Source of the DNA: Pseudomonas sediminis
GTDB lineage: Bacteria; Pseudomonadota; Gammaproteobacteria; Pseudomonadales; Pseudomonadaceae
NCBI RefSeq assembly: GCF_039555755.1
Contig: NZ_CP154631.1
Coordinates: forward strand, 3,720,001-3,784,000
DNA length: 64,000 nt
Direction: 5' to 3'
Part shown: piece after piece, positions 1 to 8,880 of the stretch
Position numbering within the stretch: position 1 is the stretch's first letter
Layout of the letters: the number at the start of each line of letters is the position of its first letter
Notes under the pieces: generated by a model
The model's database searches: none
Told to the model about the DNA's origin: nothing
What the model saw: the letters and a program-made list of their open reading frames with translations, nothing else
Translations under genes and position numbers: made by a program

Positions 1-1
1 C

Positions 2-122
2 GGAGAGGCCGTGCGGCGTATCATGCGGCACCTGATCGACTGGCCGCCGAGGAAGCAGGCAGCCGCATTCTGGAATCGGATCACCCGGCTTGCCGCATGC
101 AGGCTGCATACCTGGAGGTAGA
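2..122 (+). CDS. C-terminal end of an unidentified upstream gene (partial)
   Basis: An open frame enters from the window edge and stops with TAG a few bases before the thioesterase start. It reads about 39 residues ending in LHTWR, rich in Arg and Trp, and its codons are very GC-rich at third positions, as expected for this genome. A competing frame runs from base 1 to a TGA at 127-129 that overlaps the thioesterase start codon, but its third-position GC is clearly lower. Too little is visible to name a family, and either frame could be the real one. Confidence 0.3.
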
Positions 123-125
123 GTC

Positions 126-575
126 ATGAACTGGGAGTTGCCCGACCCCTTCGTCATCGATATCGAAGTGAGCGCAGACGACATCGACGGCCTCGGTCAT
201 GCCAACAACGCGGTGTACGTCAGTTGGCTGGAGCGTTGCGCCTGGCGGCACTCGCAGTTCCTTGGGCTGGACCTGGTCGAATACCGCCGCCTGGATCGCG
301 CCATGGCTGTGGTGCGTCATGAGATCGACTACCTCGCCAGCGCCTACGAAGGGCAGCATCTGCAGATGGCGACCTGGATCGTCGAATCCGATCAGCGCCT
401 GAAGATGGATCGACGTTTCCAGCTGGTGCGTCCGGAGGATGGCGTTACCTTGCTGCGTGCCAAGACCACCTTCGTCTGCATCGAACTGTCCAGTGGGCGC
501 CCCAAGCGCATGCCGGCGGAGTTCGTCGAGGGCTATGGCAAGGCGCTGACGCCGCCTTATCCGCTGGAGCTGTAG
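126..575 (+). CDS. acyl-CoA thioesterase, 4-hydroxybenzoyl-CoA thioesterase (YbgC/FadM-like) family
   Basis: This 149-residue protein is the right length for a single hot-dog-fold thioesterase. The N-terminal stretch with D-x-x-G-H-x-N-N and YVSWLERC is the family's substrate and catalytic helix region (the Asp and the HxNN/Y pattern of 4HBT enzymes). It probably hydrolyses acyl-CoA thioesters in the cytoplasm; the substrate cannot be told from sequence. The start at ATG 126 is chosen because GGAGG lies about 7 bases upstream; an in-frame ATG at 90 would add 12 residues not typical of the family. P. aeruginosa PA2801 is a remembered homologue. Confidence 0.85.
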   Translation: MNWELPDPFVIDIEVSADDIDGLGHANNAVYVSWLERCAWRHSQFLGLDLVEYRRLDRAMAVVRHEIDYLASAYEGQHLQMATWIVESDQRLKMDRRFQLVRPEDGVTLLRAKTTFVCIELSSGRPKRMPAEFVEGYGKALTPPYPLEL

Positions 576-580
576 GCTGC

Positions 581-976
581 TCAGTCATCCTGCGGCGCAA
601 GAAACACCTGCTCCGGCTCTACCATGACGGCGAAGTGACGGGTTTCGCCGGGGCGGAGGATGACGGACTGCGCCACATCCGGCCCACGCCCTCCACAATA
701 ACCATCCGGCGACATGGCCACGGCGACACTTAGCTCGCCGTTGGGCAGGTCCAGGCTGGTGTGGTCGCCGGGACCGAGTTTCGCCACCACCTGCTGATTG
801 ACGTAGAGCTCCACGTCGCAGGCATTCGGCGCGTTGTTGTCACGGCTGAAGATCAGGCGCGCGGGCGCATCGGCAACCGGGTCTGCCGGCATGGGGACGA
901 TGCCGCTGGGCATCGCTTCATCAGCCTGGGCGCCCCAGCAGCAGATGCCCAGAGCGATCAGTGCGAGATAACGCAT
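581..976 (-). CDS. secreted hypothetical protein
   Basis: A 131-residue protein whose N-terminus (MRYLALIALGICCWGAQA) is a clear Sec signal peptide with probable cleavage after A-Q-A, so the mature protein is expected in the periplasm or envelope. The mature part has paired Cys residues (NACDVEL and GYCGGRG) that may form a disulfide, and a beta-rich look with repeated short hydrophobic strands. I recognise no catalytic motif. It converges on the thioesterase gene with only 5 bp between the stop codons. Function unknown. Confidence 0.75.
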   Translation of the reverse strand: MRYLALIALGICCWGAQADEAMPSGIVPMPADPVADAPARLIFSRDNNAPNACDVELYVNQQVVAKLGPGDHTSLDLPNGELSVAVAMSPDGYCGGRGPDVAQSVILRPGETRHFAVMVEPEQVFLAPQDD

Positions 977-1149
977 GGCGAGCCTCTCTGTTGGGTGGAA
1001 TGTCAGTGTGGCCTATCTGATGCCGTAGATACGACACCTGTGGCCCTGCTGAGTGCGGTTTGAGCATCGTCTTTCGCCTTGTCTGAGCGTCGCTCGACGG
1101 CTTTTCATGCAGCCCCTAAACTGTGCGCCCCATTTTTCCGGACAACCTC

Positions 1150-2100
1150 ATGCAAACCGCCCTGGCGCCCATGGAGGGGCTGGTCGACGAGATTCTGCGC
1201 GACGTGCTGACTCGCATCGGCGGCATCGACTGGTGTGTCACCGAGTTCATTCGCGTCAGCGAACGGCTGTTGCCGGCTGCCACCTATCACAAGCTGGCGC
1301 CCGAGTTGTTCAATGGCTCGCGCACTCAGGCCGGCACACCTATGCGCGTGCAGTTTCTGGGGTCCGATCCGCAGTGCCTGGCGGACAACGCCGCCTTCGC
1401 CTGCACGCTCGGCGCGCCGGTGATCGACCTCAACTTCGGTTGCCCGGCCAAGACGGTGAACAAGTCGCGTGGCGGCGCGGTGCTGCTCAAGGAGCCGGAG
1501 CTGTTGCATGCCATCGTCCGCGAAGTGCGGCGCACGGTGCCGGCCGAGATTCCGGTCACGGCGAAGATGCGCCTGGGCTTCGAAGGCAAGGAGGGCGCGC
1601 TGGACTGTGCGCGGGCGCTGGCCGAAGGCGGAGCGAGCCAGATCGTCGTGCATGCGCGCACCAAGGTCGAGGGCTACAAGCCGCCGGCGCACTGGGAGTG
1701 GGTGGCGCGTGTGCAGGAGGTCGTCGGCGTGCCGGTGTTCGCCAATGGCGAGGTGTGGACGCTGGACGACTGGCGCCGCTGCCGCGAAATCAGCGGTGTG
1801 GATGACATCATGCTGGGGCGCGGCCTGGTTTCTCGACCAGGGCTGGCGCGGCAGATCGCTGCCGTCAGGGCCGGCGAGGAGCCCGAGGAAATGAGCTGGG
1901 CCGAATTGCAGCCGCTGTTGCTCGACTTCTGGCAGCAGGCACGGCGCAAACTGTCGCCGCGCTACGCGCCGGGGCGCCTGAAGCAATGGTTGGCGATGCT
2001 CACGCGTACCTATCCGGAGGCTGTTGCGCTGTTCGCTGAAGTTCGCCGCGAGCAGGATTGCGAGCGTATCGACCAGTTGTTATCTAAACAACCTCGGTAG
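1150..2100 (+). CDS. dusC: tRNA-dihydrouridine(16) synthase DusC
   Basis: Flavin enzyme that reduces uridine to dihydrouridine in the tRNA D-loop using NADPH; DusC acts on U16. The 316-residue product opens with [17 protein letters not shown], typical of DusC, and contains [13 protein letters not shown] with the catalytic Cys, then K-M-R and the FMN-binding stretches VHARTK, FANGEVW and MLGRGL in order. The ATG at 1150 is preferred to a GTG at 1123 because DusC proteins normally begin with this residue run. It is a single gene between hypothetical and heat-shock genes, with repeats following its stop. Confidence 0.92.
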   Translation: MQTALAPMEGLVDEILRDVLTRIGGIDWCVTEFIRVSERLLPAATYHKLAPELFNGSRTQAGTPMRVQFLGSDPQCLADNAAFACTLGAPVIDLNFGCPAKTVNKSRGGAVLLKEPELLHAIVREVRRTVPAEIPVTAKMRLGFEGKEGALDCARALAEGGASQIVVHARTKVEGYKPPAHWEWVARVQEVVGVPVFANGEVWTLDDWRRCREISGVDDIMLGRGLVSRPGLARQIAAVRAGEEPEEMSWAELQPLLLDFWQQARRKLSPRYAPGRLKQWLAMLTRTYPEAVALFAEVRREQDCERIDQLLSKQPR

Positions 2101-2125
2101 GAGCGGCAATTTTGCAGTGTTTTCA

Positions 2126-2183
2126 GCCCTCTCCCCCAGCCCCTCTCCACTAGGCGTGCCCCCAATAAATGGGAGAGGGGAGC
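2126..2183. repeat. CCCTCTCCC-type palindromic repeat
   Basis: A CCCTCTCCCCC stretch followed by CCCCTCTCC (about 2140-2148) and GGAGAGGGG (2172-2180), which are complementary arms. The same arms recur at 58970-58993, 61986-62007 and 62049-62074, always between genes. Confidence 0.6.
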
Positions 2184-2217
2184 CAAACGTTTTCCCCTTT
2201 AAGTGAACAGCATTACG

Positions 2218-2270
2218 GTAGGAGCGAGCTCTGCTCGCGAACGCTTTTCGCGAGCAGAGCTCGCTCCTAC
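2218..2270. repeat. perfect 23-bp inverted repeat, REP-like (GTAGGAGCGAGCTC family)
   Basis: Arms 2218-2240 and 2248-2270 are perfectly complementary with a 7-base loop. The core GTAGGAGCGAGCTC recurs as a half copy at 54532-54555 and as a degenerate pair at 24754-24819. An RNA copy would form a very stable hairpin, so it may also end dusC transcription. Confidence 0.8.
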
Positions 2271-2307
2271 ACCCTTCTGATCCTTGCGCTCGATGATCAA
2301 GGCATGC

Positions 2308-2335
2308 CTTGAAATTCCTCTGACAGGCCTCAGAT
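2308..2335 (+). promoter_or_regulatory. sigma-32 (RpoH) heat-shock promoter for hsp20
   Basis: CTTGAAA at 2308-2314 is a perfect -35 of the heat-shock sigma factor. After a 13-base spacer, CCTCAGAT at 2328-2335 matches the CCCCATNT -10 at most positions. It would start transcription near 2342, about 60 bases before the hsp20 start codon. Confidence 0.7.
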
Positions 2336-2341
2336 AAGTGA

Positions 2342-2403
2342 CTGCGGGATGCCGAAGTCGGGTTCCGCAATATGACACTTGCTGAAATTTCAGGAGAATA
2401 TTC
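2342..2403 (+). promoter_or_regulatory. ROSE-like RNA thermometer in the hsp20 5' UTR
   Basis: The ribosome-binding site AGGAG (2392-2396) lies in a hairpin whose other arm carries TTGCT (2379-2383), the hallmark anti-SD pentamer of ROSE elements with its G left unpaired. The inner stem CTGAAATTTCAG is self-complementary, and 2343-2370 can form a further upstream stem. ROSE elements are known ahead of hsp20/ibpA genes in pseudomonads and rhizobia, where they open on heating. Confidence 0.65.
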
Positions 2404-2853
2404 ATGAGCAACGTACTGTCTCTGGCCCCTCTGTTCCGCCAGTCCGTCGGTTTCGACCGTTTCAATGATCTTTTCGAATCTGCCCTGCGCAGCAATGACG
2501 CTGGCAGTTCTTACCCGCCCTACAACGTCGAGAAGCATGGCGAAGACCACTACCGCATCGTGGTCGCGGCTGCCGGCTTCGAGGAAGACGACCTGGAGTT
2601 GCAGGTCGAGCGGGGCGTGCTGACCGTGGTGGGCAACAAGCGTGATCGCAGCGCCGAGAGCGTCAGCTACCTGCATCAGGGTATCGCTCAGCGTGCGTTC
2701 AAGCTGTCGTTCCGCCTGGCGGATCATATCGAGGTCAAAGGCGCCAACCTGGCCAACGGTCTGCTCCATGTCGAGCTGGAGCGTATCGTGCCGGAAGAGG
2801 CCAAGGCCAAGCGCATTCCAATCGGTAGCCAGCGTCCGGCGCTGGAAAACTGA
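2404..2853 (+). CDS. ibpA: Hsp20/alpha-crystallin family small heat-shock protein (IbpA-like)
   Basis: ATP-independent cytoplasmic holdase that binds unfolding proteins and hands them to DnaK/ClpB. The 149-residue protein has an IbpA-type N-terminus (LAPLFRQSVGFDRFNDLFESA), a central alpha-crystallin domain at about residues 35-130 (YRIVVAAAGFEEDDLELQVERGVLTVVGNK), and the family's A-x-x-x-N-G-L-L motif as ANLANGLLHVEL near 115. The C-terminal tail contains RIPI, an I-x-I/V-like oligomerisation motif. Upstream lie a sigma-32-like promoter and a ROSE-like leader, and a strong terminator follows at once, so it is probably monocistronic and heat-induced. Confidence 0.93.
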   Translation: MSNVLSLAPLFRQSVGFDRFNDLFESALRSNDAGSSYPPYNVEKHGEDHYRIVVAAAGFEEDDLELQVERGVLTVVGNKRDRSAESVSYLHQGIAQRAFKLSFRLADHIEVKGANLANGLLHVELERIVPEEAKAKRIPIGSQRPALEN

Positions 2854-2870
2854 GCCGCTAGCTGACCGAG

Positions 2871-2899
2871 AAGGCGCCCCAAGGGGCGCCTTCTTCGTT
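2871..2899 (+). terminator. rho-independent terminator of hsp20
   Basis: A 10-bp perfect stem, AAGGCGCCCC (2871-2880) with GGGGCGCCTT (2883-2892), followed by a T-rich run. Confidence 0.8.
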
Positions 2900-2955
2900 T
2901 CAAGCGACAGGTAGGGTGTGCCGTGCGCACCGAGGGCGCTACCAGATTGCGACTG

Positions 2956-5900
2956 CTACCTTCCCAGTAGTTCGCAGAAGACTTCCTGCGGTAGCGGCTT
3001 GCTGAACAGATAACCCTGGTAGAGGTGACAGCCCTGCGCTTGCAGGAAGTCGAGCTGGTCCTGCTGCTCCACGCCCTCGGCGATCAGTGCCAGCCCCAGG
3101 CTGCGGGCCATGGCAACGATGGCGCGAATGATCTCGGCATCGTTGGGGTCGTTGGTGGCGTCACGCACGAAGGACTGATCGATCTTCAGCATGTCCACCG
3201 GCAGGCGTTTGAGGTAGGTCAGCGAGCTGTAGCCAGTGCCGAAGTCGTCCATGGCGAAGCTGACGCCATGTTTCTTCAGGCGCAGCATCTTGCCGACGGT
3301 GTCATCAATATTCTGAATGACGATGCCTTCGGTGATCTCCAGCTTGAGCATCGCATTGGGTAACTGGCTGTCGCGCAGGCTTTTGGCGACCCGCTCGACG
3401 AAGTCGTGCTGACGGAACTGGCGGGGGCTGATGTTGACGCACAGGCTGAAACGTTCGCTGTCGACCAAACCATCAACAAGTAGCTGTGAGCAGAAATGGC
3501 AGGCTTCAGCCAGCACCCAGCCGCCGACCTCGACGATCAGTCCGCTTTCTTCCAGTACCTGGATGAACTGCGCGGGCGACTGTGGGCCCAGTTGTGGATG
3601 CTGCCAGCGCAACAGCGCTTCGGCGCCGACCACCTTGCCGTCACGGGCATCGACCTGGGGTTGGAAGTGCAGTTCGAATTCGCCGCGAGCCAGGGCCAGG
3701 CGCAGGTCGTTTTCCAGGCGCAGGCGTGCGCTGGCGGCGTCCTGCATGGTGGTGCGAAACAGCTGGATGGCGTTGCGCCCGGAGTCCTTGGCGCGATAGA
3801 GGGCGATATCCGCGCGCTTGAGCAAATCGGCCGGGGTGTTGCCGTGGTCGGGGATCAGCGCAACGCCGATGCTCGGGGTCACCTGCAGACGGTGACCGTC
3901 CAGCAGCATGGGTTCGGCGAGCAACTGGCGCAGCTTGTCGGCAACCTGGCGGACGTGACGGGTCACTTCCGAGCGCTTGCCCTGCAGGCCGGAGAGCAGC
4001 ACCACGAATTCGTCGCCGCCGAGGCGGGCCACGGTGTCCTCCAGGCGCACGCTGGCTTCCAGGCGCGCGGAGATCAGGCGCAGTACCGAGTCGCCGACGG
4101 GATGGCCGAGCGAGTCGTTGATGTGTTTGAAGTGGTCGAGGTCGAGAAACAGCAGGGCGCCGCGCAGTTCATGGCGCTTGAGCAGGGCAATCTGTTGGGT
4201 CAGGCGATCCATCAGCAGGGCGCGGTTGGGCAGGTTGGTCAACGCATCGTGATAGGCCAGGTGCTGGACCTGCGCCTGGGCCTGCTTCAGTTCACTGGTG
4301 TCGCGCGCGGTGAGCAGCAGGCAGGGCACATCATTGAGTTCGATGGGTTGCACGGACACGTCGACCAGGCGTACTTCGCCGTCGCGGTGGCGGCCGTGCA
4401 TTTCCATGTGCAGCACCTGGCCGTGCTGGGTCAGGTGCTCGATCATGCGCACGCGCTCTTCCGGATAGGCCCAGATGCTCAGCTCATGCACCGTGCGGCC
4501 GATCACTTCCCAGTCCAGGTAACCGGTGATGCGGGTAAAGCCTTCGTTGATCTCGATATAGCGGCCGGTATCACGTTCAGTGATGGTGATGGCGTCCGGG
4601 CTGGAGTGGAAGGCCTTGGCAAACTTCTCTTCCGAGGCTTGCAGGCGTTGCTCGCGCAGCAGCCGCTCGCTGATGTCGACCAAGGTACCGACCATGCGTT
4701 GTGGTTGACCGGCATCGTCGAGCTGCAGCTTGGCGGTGCTTTCGAGAAAACGCAGGCCGCCATTGTCCAGCTGTATGCGATAAGTGACCTGATAGTGACT
4801 GCGGCGCTCCTCGACCAGGCGCTGGTAACTCTGGCGCAGGCTGTGTCGATCTTCCATCGGCACCTGGCGGAAGAAGTCGAGGAAGGCGCCTTCGAACGGT
4901 CGTGACTCCAGGCCCTGCAGTTGCGATGCTCGGGCGCTGGCGAACAGTCGACTGCTGGGAATGTGCCAGTCCCAGGTGCCCAGGTCGGCCGAGTCCAGCG
5001 CCAGGCGCAAGCGTTGCTTGCTTTCGCTGAGCGCCTGCTCCTGCGCGCGTTGCTCGGTGATGTTGCGCACGGTGAGGACCAGGCAATTGGTGCCGTTCAG
5101 CTCGATTTCGCCGCCGAACAGCAAGTTGCTGGTGACGCTACCGTCGCGGCTGAACAGCCGTACCTCCAGGTTGTTCAGGCGCCCGGCTTGTACCGCGTCG
5201 AGCATACGTTGACGGTCGCTGGGGTCCGCCCATATGCCTAGCTCCAGTGAGGTGTGGCCTACGGCTTCGGCGCTGCGCCAACCAAATTGCTGCTCGAAAC
5301 TCGGGTTGACCTCGATGAAGCGGCCGGTGGCCCGGTCGGTAATGGCCACCGCGTCGGGGGTGTGCATGAAGGCCTTGGCGAACTTTTCCTCGCTGGCGCG
5401 CAGTGCATTTTCTGCGCGCTTGCGTTCGCTGGTATCGAGGAAGGTGCAGAGCATCAGGCGTTCGCCCTGCAACTCGATGTACTGGCTCGATAGAACACCG
5501 TCGAGAATCGCACTGCTGCGTGTGCGCAGCTGGACTTCCTGGATCACCGGTTCCCGGCTTTGCGGGGCCTGCTGGCGCAGCTGATCGCGCTGGCTGGCGT
5601 GGACCCAGAGGTTCAGGTCGTGGGTGTGGCGGCCGAGAATTTCGCTGGCCGTCCAGCCGAAGGCTTGGGTGAAGTGCTGGTTGATCTCGATGATCGCGCT
5701 GTCGTCGTAGCGCACCAGCATCATGATGTCGGGACTCAGACGGAACAGGCTGGCGAAGCGCTCCTCGGACGCACGCAGGGCCTCGGCGCGCTCTTGCTGG
5801 GCGCTGATGTCGCGGATCACTCCGAACATGCGCGGGCGGCCGTCGGCCTCGTACTGCAGGCTGCCGGTAATCTCCAGCCAGTGCAGGCTGCCGTCCGGCC

Positions 5901-6234
5901 AGCGGATACGATGGCGCAAGGCATTGGCGATCTGCTCGCCTTTGAGGATGGCGTTGAATTTCGCCAAGACCTCGGCGCGCTCCTCTTCAGGGATCAGTTC
6001 GATGTAATGCAGCTCGCGCGTTACCGGGCGATTGGGGTCGAGGCCAAACAGGGCCTGAGCGCCGCGAGACCAGTTGACCTGGCCACTGCGAATGTCCCAA
6101 TACCAGGTGCCGAGATGGGCGCCGTTCAGCGCGGCTAGCAAACGTGGCGCATCCTGCCAGGTCTGCTCGAATTCGGCGGGGTCCATCGCCGGTATGTGTG
6201 GCAGGGGCGGGGTCTGGTCAGTCGATCTGGCCAT
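2956..6234 (-). CDS. five-PAS GGDEF/EAL cyclic-di-GMP signalling protein
   Basis: A 1092-residue soluble-looking protein with no signal peptide or membrane segment. I read five PAS/PAC units at about 25-145, 155-275, 280-400, 410-530 and 535-655, a GGDEF domain (intact GGDEF at 739-743) and an EAL domain (EAL at 872-874, then the D-D-F-G-T-G-Y-S-S metal/loop-6 motif and the AEGVE motif). Both output domains keep their signature residues, so it may make and degrade cyclic-di-GMP, or one domain may be regulatory. PAS 2, 3 and 5 share SEE(K/R)FA and LxxW-A motifs and look like internal duplications. Neither neighbour is linked to it. The ligand of the PAS units is unknown. Confidence 0.9.
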   Translation of the reverse strand: MARSTDQTPPLPHIPAMDPAEFEQTWQDAPRLLAALNGAHLGTWYWDIRSGQVNWSRGAQALFGLDPNRPVTRELHYIELIPEEERAEVLAKFNAILKGEQIANALRHRIRWPDGSLHWLEITGSLQYEADGRPRMFGVIRDISAQQERAEALRASEERFASLFRLSPDIMMLVRYDDSAIIEINQHFTQAFGWTASEILGRHTHDLNLWVHASQRDQLRQQAPQSREPVIQEVQLRTRSSAILDGVLSSQYIELQGERLMLCTFLDTSERKRAENALRASEEKFAKAFMHTPDAVAITDRATGRFIEVNPSFEQQFGWRSAEAVGHTSLELGIWADPSDRQRMLDAVQAGRLNNLEVRLFSRDGSVTSNLLFGGEIELNGTNCLVLTVRNITEQRAQEQALSESKQRLRLALDSADLGTWDWHIPSSRLFASARASQLQGLESRPFEGAFLDFFRQVPMEDRHSLRQSYQRLVEERRSHYQVTYRIQLDNGGLRFLESTAKLQLDDAGQPQRMVGTLVDISERLLREQRLQASEEKFAKAFHSSPDAITITERDTGRYIEINEGFTRITGYLDWEVIGRTVHELSIWAYPEERVRMIEHLTQHGQVLHMEMHGRHRDGEVRLVDVSVQPIELNDVPCLLLTARDTSELKQAQAQVQHLAYHDALTNLPNRALLMDRLTQQIALLKRHELRGALLFLDLDHFKHINDSLGHPVGDSVLRLISARLEASVRLEDTVARLGGDEFVVLLSGLQGKRSEVTRHVRQVADKLRQLLAEPMLLDGHRLQVTPSIGVALIPDHGNTPADLLKRADIALYRAKDSGRNAIQLFRTTMQDAASARLRLENDLRLALARGEFELHFQPQVDARDGKVVGAEALLRWQHPQLGPQSPAQFIQVLEESGLIVEVGGWVLAEACHFCSQLLVDGLVDSERFSLCVNISPRQFRQHDFVERVAKSLRDSQLPNAMLKLEITEGIVIQNIDDTVGKMLRLKKHGVSFAMDDFGTGYSSLTYLKRLPVDMLKIDQSFVRDATNDPNDAEIIRAIVAMARSLGLALIAEGVEQQDQLDFLQAQGCHLYQGYLFSKPLPQEVFCELLGR

Positions 6235-6336
6235 GGCCGTACCTTCCTCTGGAGTGCGCGATGCGCGGGGCGGGCGTTAAAGGCATGTAGATATGTTTTT
6301 GTAGTTATGTCACCACGTTAGTCTCAGTTCGGATGC

Positions 6337-7218
6337 CTATGCAAGATCATCCCGCTGGCTGTCGAGCAGATCCATGAATGCCCGTGCGGCATTCGATAGG
6401 GTGCGCTCGGTATGCAGGATGTAGCCTAACTGGCGGGTCAACTGGATGCCCGGTATCGGCAGGCGCGCGACCTGCTCGTCGAGCATGGTGCGCGGCAGCA
6501 CGCTCCAGGCCAGGCCGATGGACACCATCATCTTGATGGTTTCCAGGTAGTTGGTGCTCATGGCGATATTGGGCGTCAGACCCTGGGCTTCGAACAGGCG
6601 CTGCACGATATGGTGGGTAAAGGTGTTGCCGCCGGGGAAAACGGCCGGATGCTGCGCCACGTCGGCCAGGCTGATCACTTGGCTGCGGGCCAGCGGATGT
6701 TCCGGTGCGGCGACGAAATCCAATGGGTCGTCCCACACGGCGACGGCGCGGATCGGTTCGCGGGTTTCCGGGGCAAGGGTGATCACCGCCAGTTCGGCGC
6801 GGCCATGCAGCACTTCTTCATACGCCACTTCCGAATCGAGGAACTGGATGTCCAGCGCTACCTGCGGGTGGGCGCGGGTGAAGGCGCGCAGTAGGGCGGG
6901 CAGGCGGTGCAGGCCGATGTGGTGGCTGGTGGCCAGGGTCAGACGGCCGCTGACTTCACCGGACAGGTTGGTCAGCGCGCGACGGGTATCGTCCAGCACG
7001 TTGAGAATCTGGTAGGCGCGCGGCAGCAGAGCGCGACCGGCCTGGGTCAGGCCAATCTCGCGGCCGAGGCGGTCGAACAGGCGTACGCCCAACTGTTGTT
7101 CCAGGCCGGCGATGCGTTTGCTCACGGCGGGTTGGGTCAGGTGCAGGCGCTCGCCGGCTTCGGAAAAACTGCCCGTCTCGGCGATGGCGATGAAGGCGTT
7201 GAGGTTGGCCAGATCCAT
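6337..7218 (-). CDS. LysR-family transcriptional regulator
   Basis: The 293-residue protein has an N-terminal winged helix-turn-helix at about residues 1-60 (FSEAGERLHLTQPAVSKRIAGLEQQLG) and a C-terminal periplasmic-binding-protein-like effector domain, the standard LysR layout. ATG 7218 (MDLANLNAF) is preferred over an upstream ATG at 7257 because LysR proteins start a few residues before the HTH and CCGGAGCG lies just upstream. It is divergent from leuC with a 223-bp gap, so it may control leuCD, as LysR proteins often regulate the divergent neighbour. P. aeruginosa PA3122 sits in the same place. The effector is unknown. Confidence 0.9.
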   Translation of the reverse strand: MDLANLNAFIAIAETGSFSEAGERLHLTQPAVSKRIAGLEQQLGVRLFDRLGREIGLTQAGRALLPRAYQILNVLDDTRRALTNLSGEVSGRLTLATSHHIGLHRLPALLRAFTRAHPQVALDIQFLDSEVAYEEVLHGRAELAVITLAPETREPIRAVAVWDDPLDFVAAPEHPLARSQVISLADVAQHPAVFPGGNTFTHHIVQRLFEAQGLTPNIAMSTNYLETIKMMVSIGLAWSVLPRTMLDEQVARLPIPGIQLTRQLGYILHTERTLSNAARAFMDLLDSQRDDLA

Positions 7219-7441
7219 GGAGCGCTCCGGGTAAAGAATGATGCCCTGAGCATACATTCCTCTACGGAATCCTTTGAATAAAAAATATGAATTTGAGTTA
7301 TTTCGTGCCTGGCAATAGCATTCTCCCTATAAGCCAAAGGGCCTTTTCGCCCGGGCATAGAAAGGTGCACTTCTGACGCCGGGCGGTGATCACGCAGGCA
7401 GTTCATGGATGTGCTCAAAAGGCGCTGATGAGGTAAGGCTG
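7219..7441. promoter_or_regulatory. divergent LysR/leuC intergenic region
   Basis: An AT-rich stretch at about 7270-7300 contains TATGAATTTGAGTTA, a T-N11-A pattern of the kind LysR proteins bind. It is the natural place for the operator and both promoters. I see no convincing leucine-rich attenuator peptide. Confidence 0.4.
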
Positions 7442-8869
7442 ATGACTGGCAAGACGCTCTACGACAAGCTCTGGGAAATGCACGAAGTGAAACGTCGCGA
7501 CGACGGTTCCTCGTTGATCTACATCGATCGTCACATCCTCCATGAAGTGACCTCGCCGCAGGCCTTCGAAGGTCTGCGCCTGGCCGGGCGTAAGCCATGG
7601 CGCATCGACGCCAACATCGCCACGCCGGATCACAACGTGCCGACCACCAAGGCCGAACGTCAGGGTGGCCTCGAAGCCATCGCCGACGAGGTCTCGCGTA
7701 TCCAGGTACAGACCCTGGACGAGAACTGCGATGACTTCGGCATCCTCGAGTTCAAGATGAACGACGTGCGCCAGGGTATCGTCCACGTGGTCGGCCCGGA
7801 GCAGGGCGCTACCTTGCCGGGCATGACCGTCGTTTGCGGCGACTCGCATACCTCGACCCATGGTGCCTTCGGTGCGCTGGCCCACGGCATCGGCACCTCG
7901 GAAGTCGAGCACGTGCTCGCCACCCAGTGCCTGGTGGCCAAGAAGATGAAGAACATGCAGGTGCGCGTGGAGGGCAAACTGCCGTTCGGCGTCACAGCCA
8001 AGGACATCGTGCTGGCCGTGATCGGCAAGATCGGCACCGCTGGCGGTAACGGCCATGCGCTGGAATTCGCCGGCAGCGCGATCCGCGATCTGTCTCTGGA
8101 AGGGCGCATGACCATCTGCAACATGTCCATCGAAGCCGGTGCTCGTGTCGGCCTGGTGGCGGTGGACGAGAAGACCATTGCCTACGTCAAGGATCGTCCG
8201 TTTGCGCCCAAGGGCAGCGACTGGGACAAGGCCGTGGCGCAGTGGCAGAACCTGGTGTCCGACGCCGATGCGGTGTTCGACACCGTGGTCGAGCTGAAAG
8301 CCGAAGACATCAAGCCGCAGGTCAGCTGGGGCACTTCGCCGGAGATGGTGCTGGCCGTCGACCAGAACGTGCCGGACCCAGCCGTCGAAGCCGACCCGGT
8401 GAAGAAGGATTCGATCACCCGTGCGCTGAAGTACATGGGCCTGGCTGCCAATCAGCCGATCACCGATATCCAGCTGGACCGCGTATTCATCGGCTCCTGC
8501 ACCAACTCGCGCATCGAAGACCTGCGCGCCGCTGCAGAGGTAGCCAAGGGCCGCAAAGTCGCCGCCACCGTCAAACAGGCGCTGGTGGTGCCGGGCTCCG
8601 GTCTGGTCAAGGCGCAAGCCGAGGCGGAAGGCCTGGACAAGATCTTCATCGAAGCCGGTTTCGAATGGCGTGAACCAGGTTGCTCCATGTGCCTGGCGAT
8701 GAACCCGGACAAACTGGGCAGCGGCGAGCATTGTGCCTCCACCTCCAACCGTAACTTCGAAGGCCGTCAGGGCGCTGGTGGTCGTACCCACCTGGTCAGC
8801 CCGGCCATGGCTGCCGCCGCTGCGGTAACCGGCCGCTTCATCGACGTTCGTGAATTGATCCAGGCCTGA
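7442..8869 (+). CDS. leuC: 3-isopropylmalate dehydratase large subunit
   Basis: With LeuD it isomerises 2-isopropylmalate to 3-isopropylmalate in leucine synthesis, using a [4Fe-4S] cluster. The 475-residue protein is an aconitase-family enzyme. It has [29 protein letters not shown], the cluster cysteine in [12 protein letters not shown] and the paired cysteines in [11 protein letters not shown], plus the C-terminal [12 protein letters not shown] signature. ATG 7442 follows AGGTAAGG and gives the usual MTGKTLYDK start; an ATG at 7409 would add 11 atypical residues. leuD follows after 11 bp, so the two subunits are co-transcribed. Confidence 0.96.
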   Translation: MTGKTLYDKLWEMHEVKRRDDGSSLIYIDRHILHEVTSPQAFEGLRLAGRKPWRIDANIATPDHNVPTTKAERQGGLEAIADEVSRIQVQTLDENCDDFGILEFKMNDVRQGIVHVVGPEQGATLPGMTVVCGDSHTSTHGAFGALAHGIGTSEVEHVLATQCLVAKKMKNMQVRVEGKLPFGVTAKDIVLAVIGKIGTAGGNGHALEFAGSAIRDLSLEGRMTICNMSIEAGARVGLVAVDEKTIAYVKDRPFAPKGSDWDKAVAQWQNLVSDADAVFDTVVELKAEDIKPQVSWGTSPEMVLAVDQNVPDPAVEADPVKKDSITRALKYMGLAANQPITDIQLDRVFIGSCTNSRIEDLRAAAEVAKGRKVAATVKQALVVPGSGLVKAQAEAEGLDKIFIEAGFEWREPGCSMCLAMNPDKLGSGEHCASTSNRNFEGRQGAGGRTHLVSPAMAAAAAVTGRFIDVRELIQA

Positions 8870-8880
8870 GGAGACCGCAC

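Noticed and set aside
2080..2769. A 229-codon minus-strand frame across the repeats and hsp20
   Set aside because: It passes through the REP-like palindrome, the hsp20 promoter and the antisense of hsp20; no real gene would be built so.
3496..4905. A 469-codon plus-strand frame opposite the GGDEF/EAL gene
   Set aside because: The opposite strand encodes intact GGDEF and EAL motifs; this frame has only shadow composition.
7385..7441. Possible leucine attenuator peptide before leuC
   Set aside because: No run of Leu codons followed by alternative hairpins was found in the leader.
7415..8791. A 458-codon minus-strand frame opposite leuC
   Set aside because: His/Asp/Gly-rich antisense of leuC with no recognisable domain.
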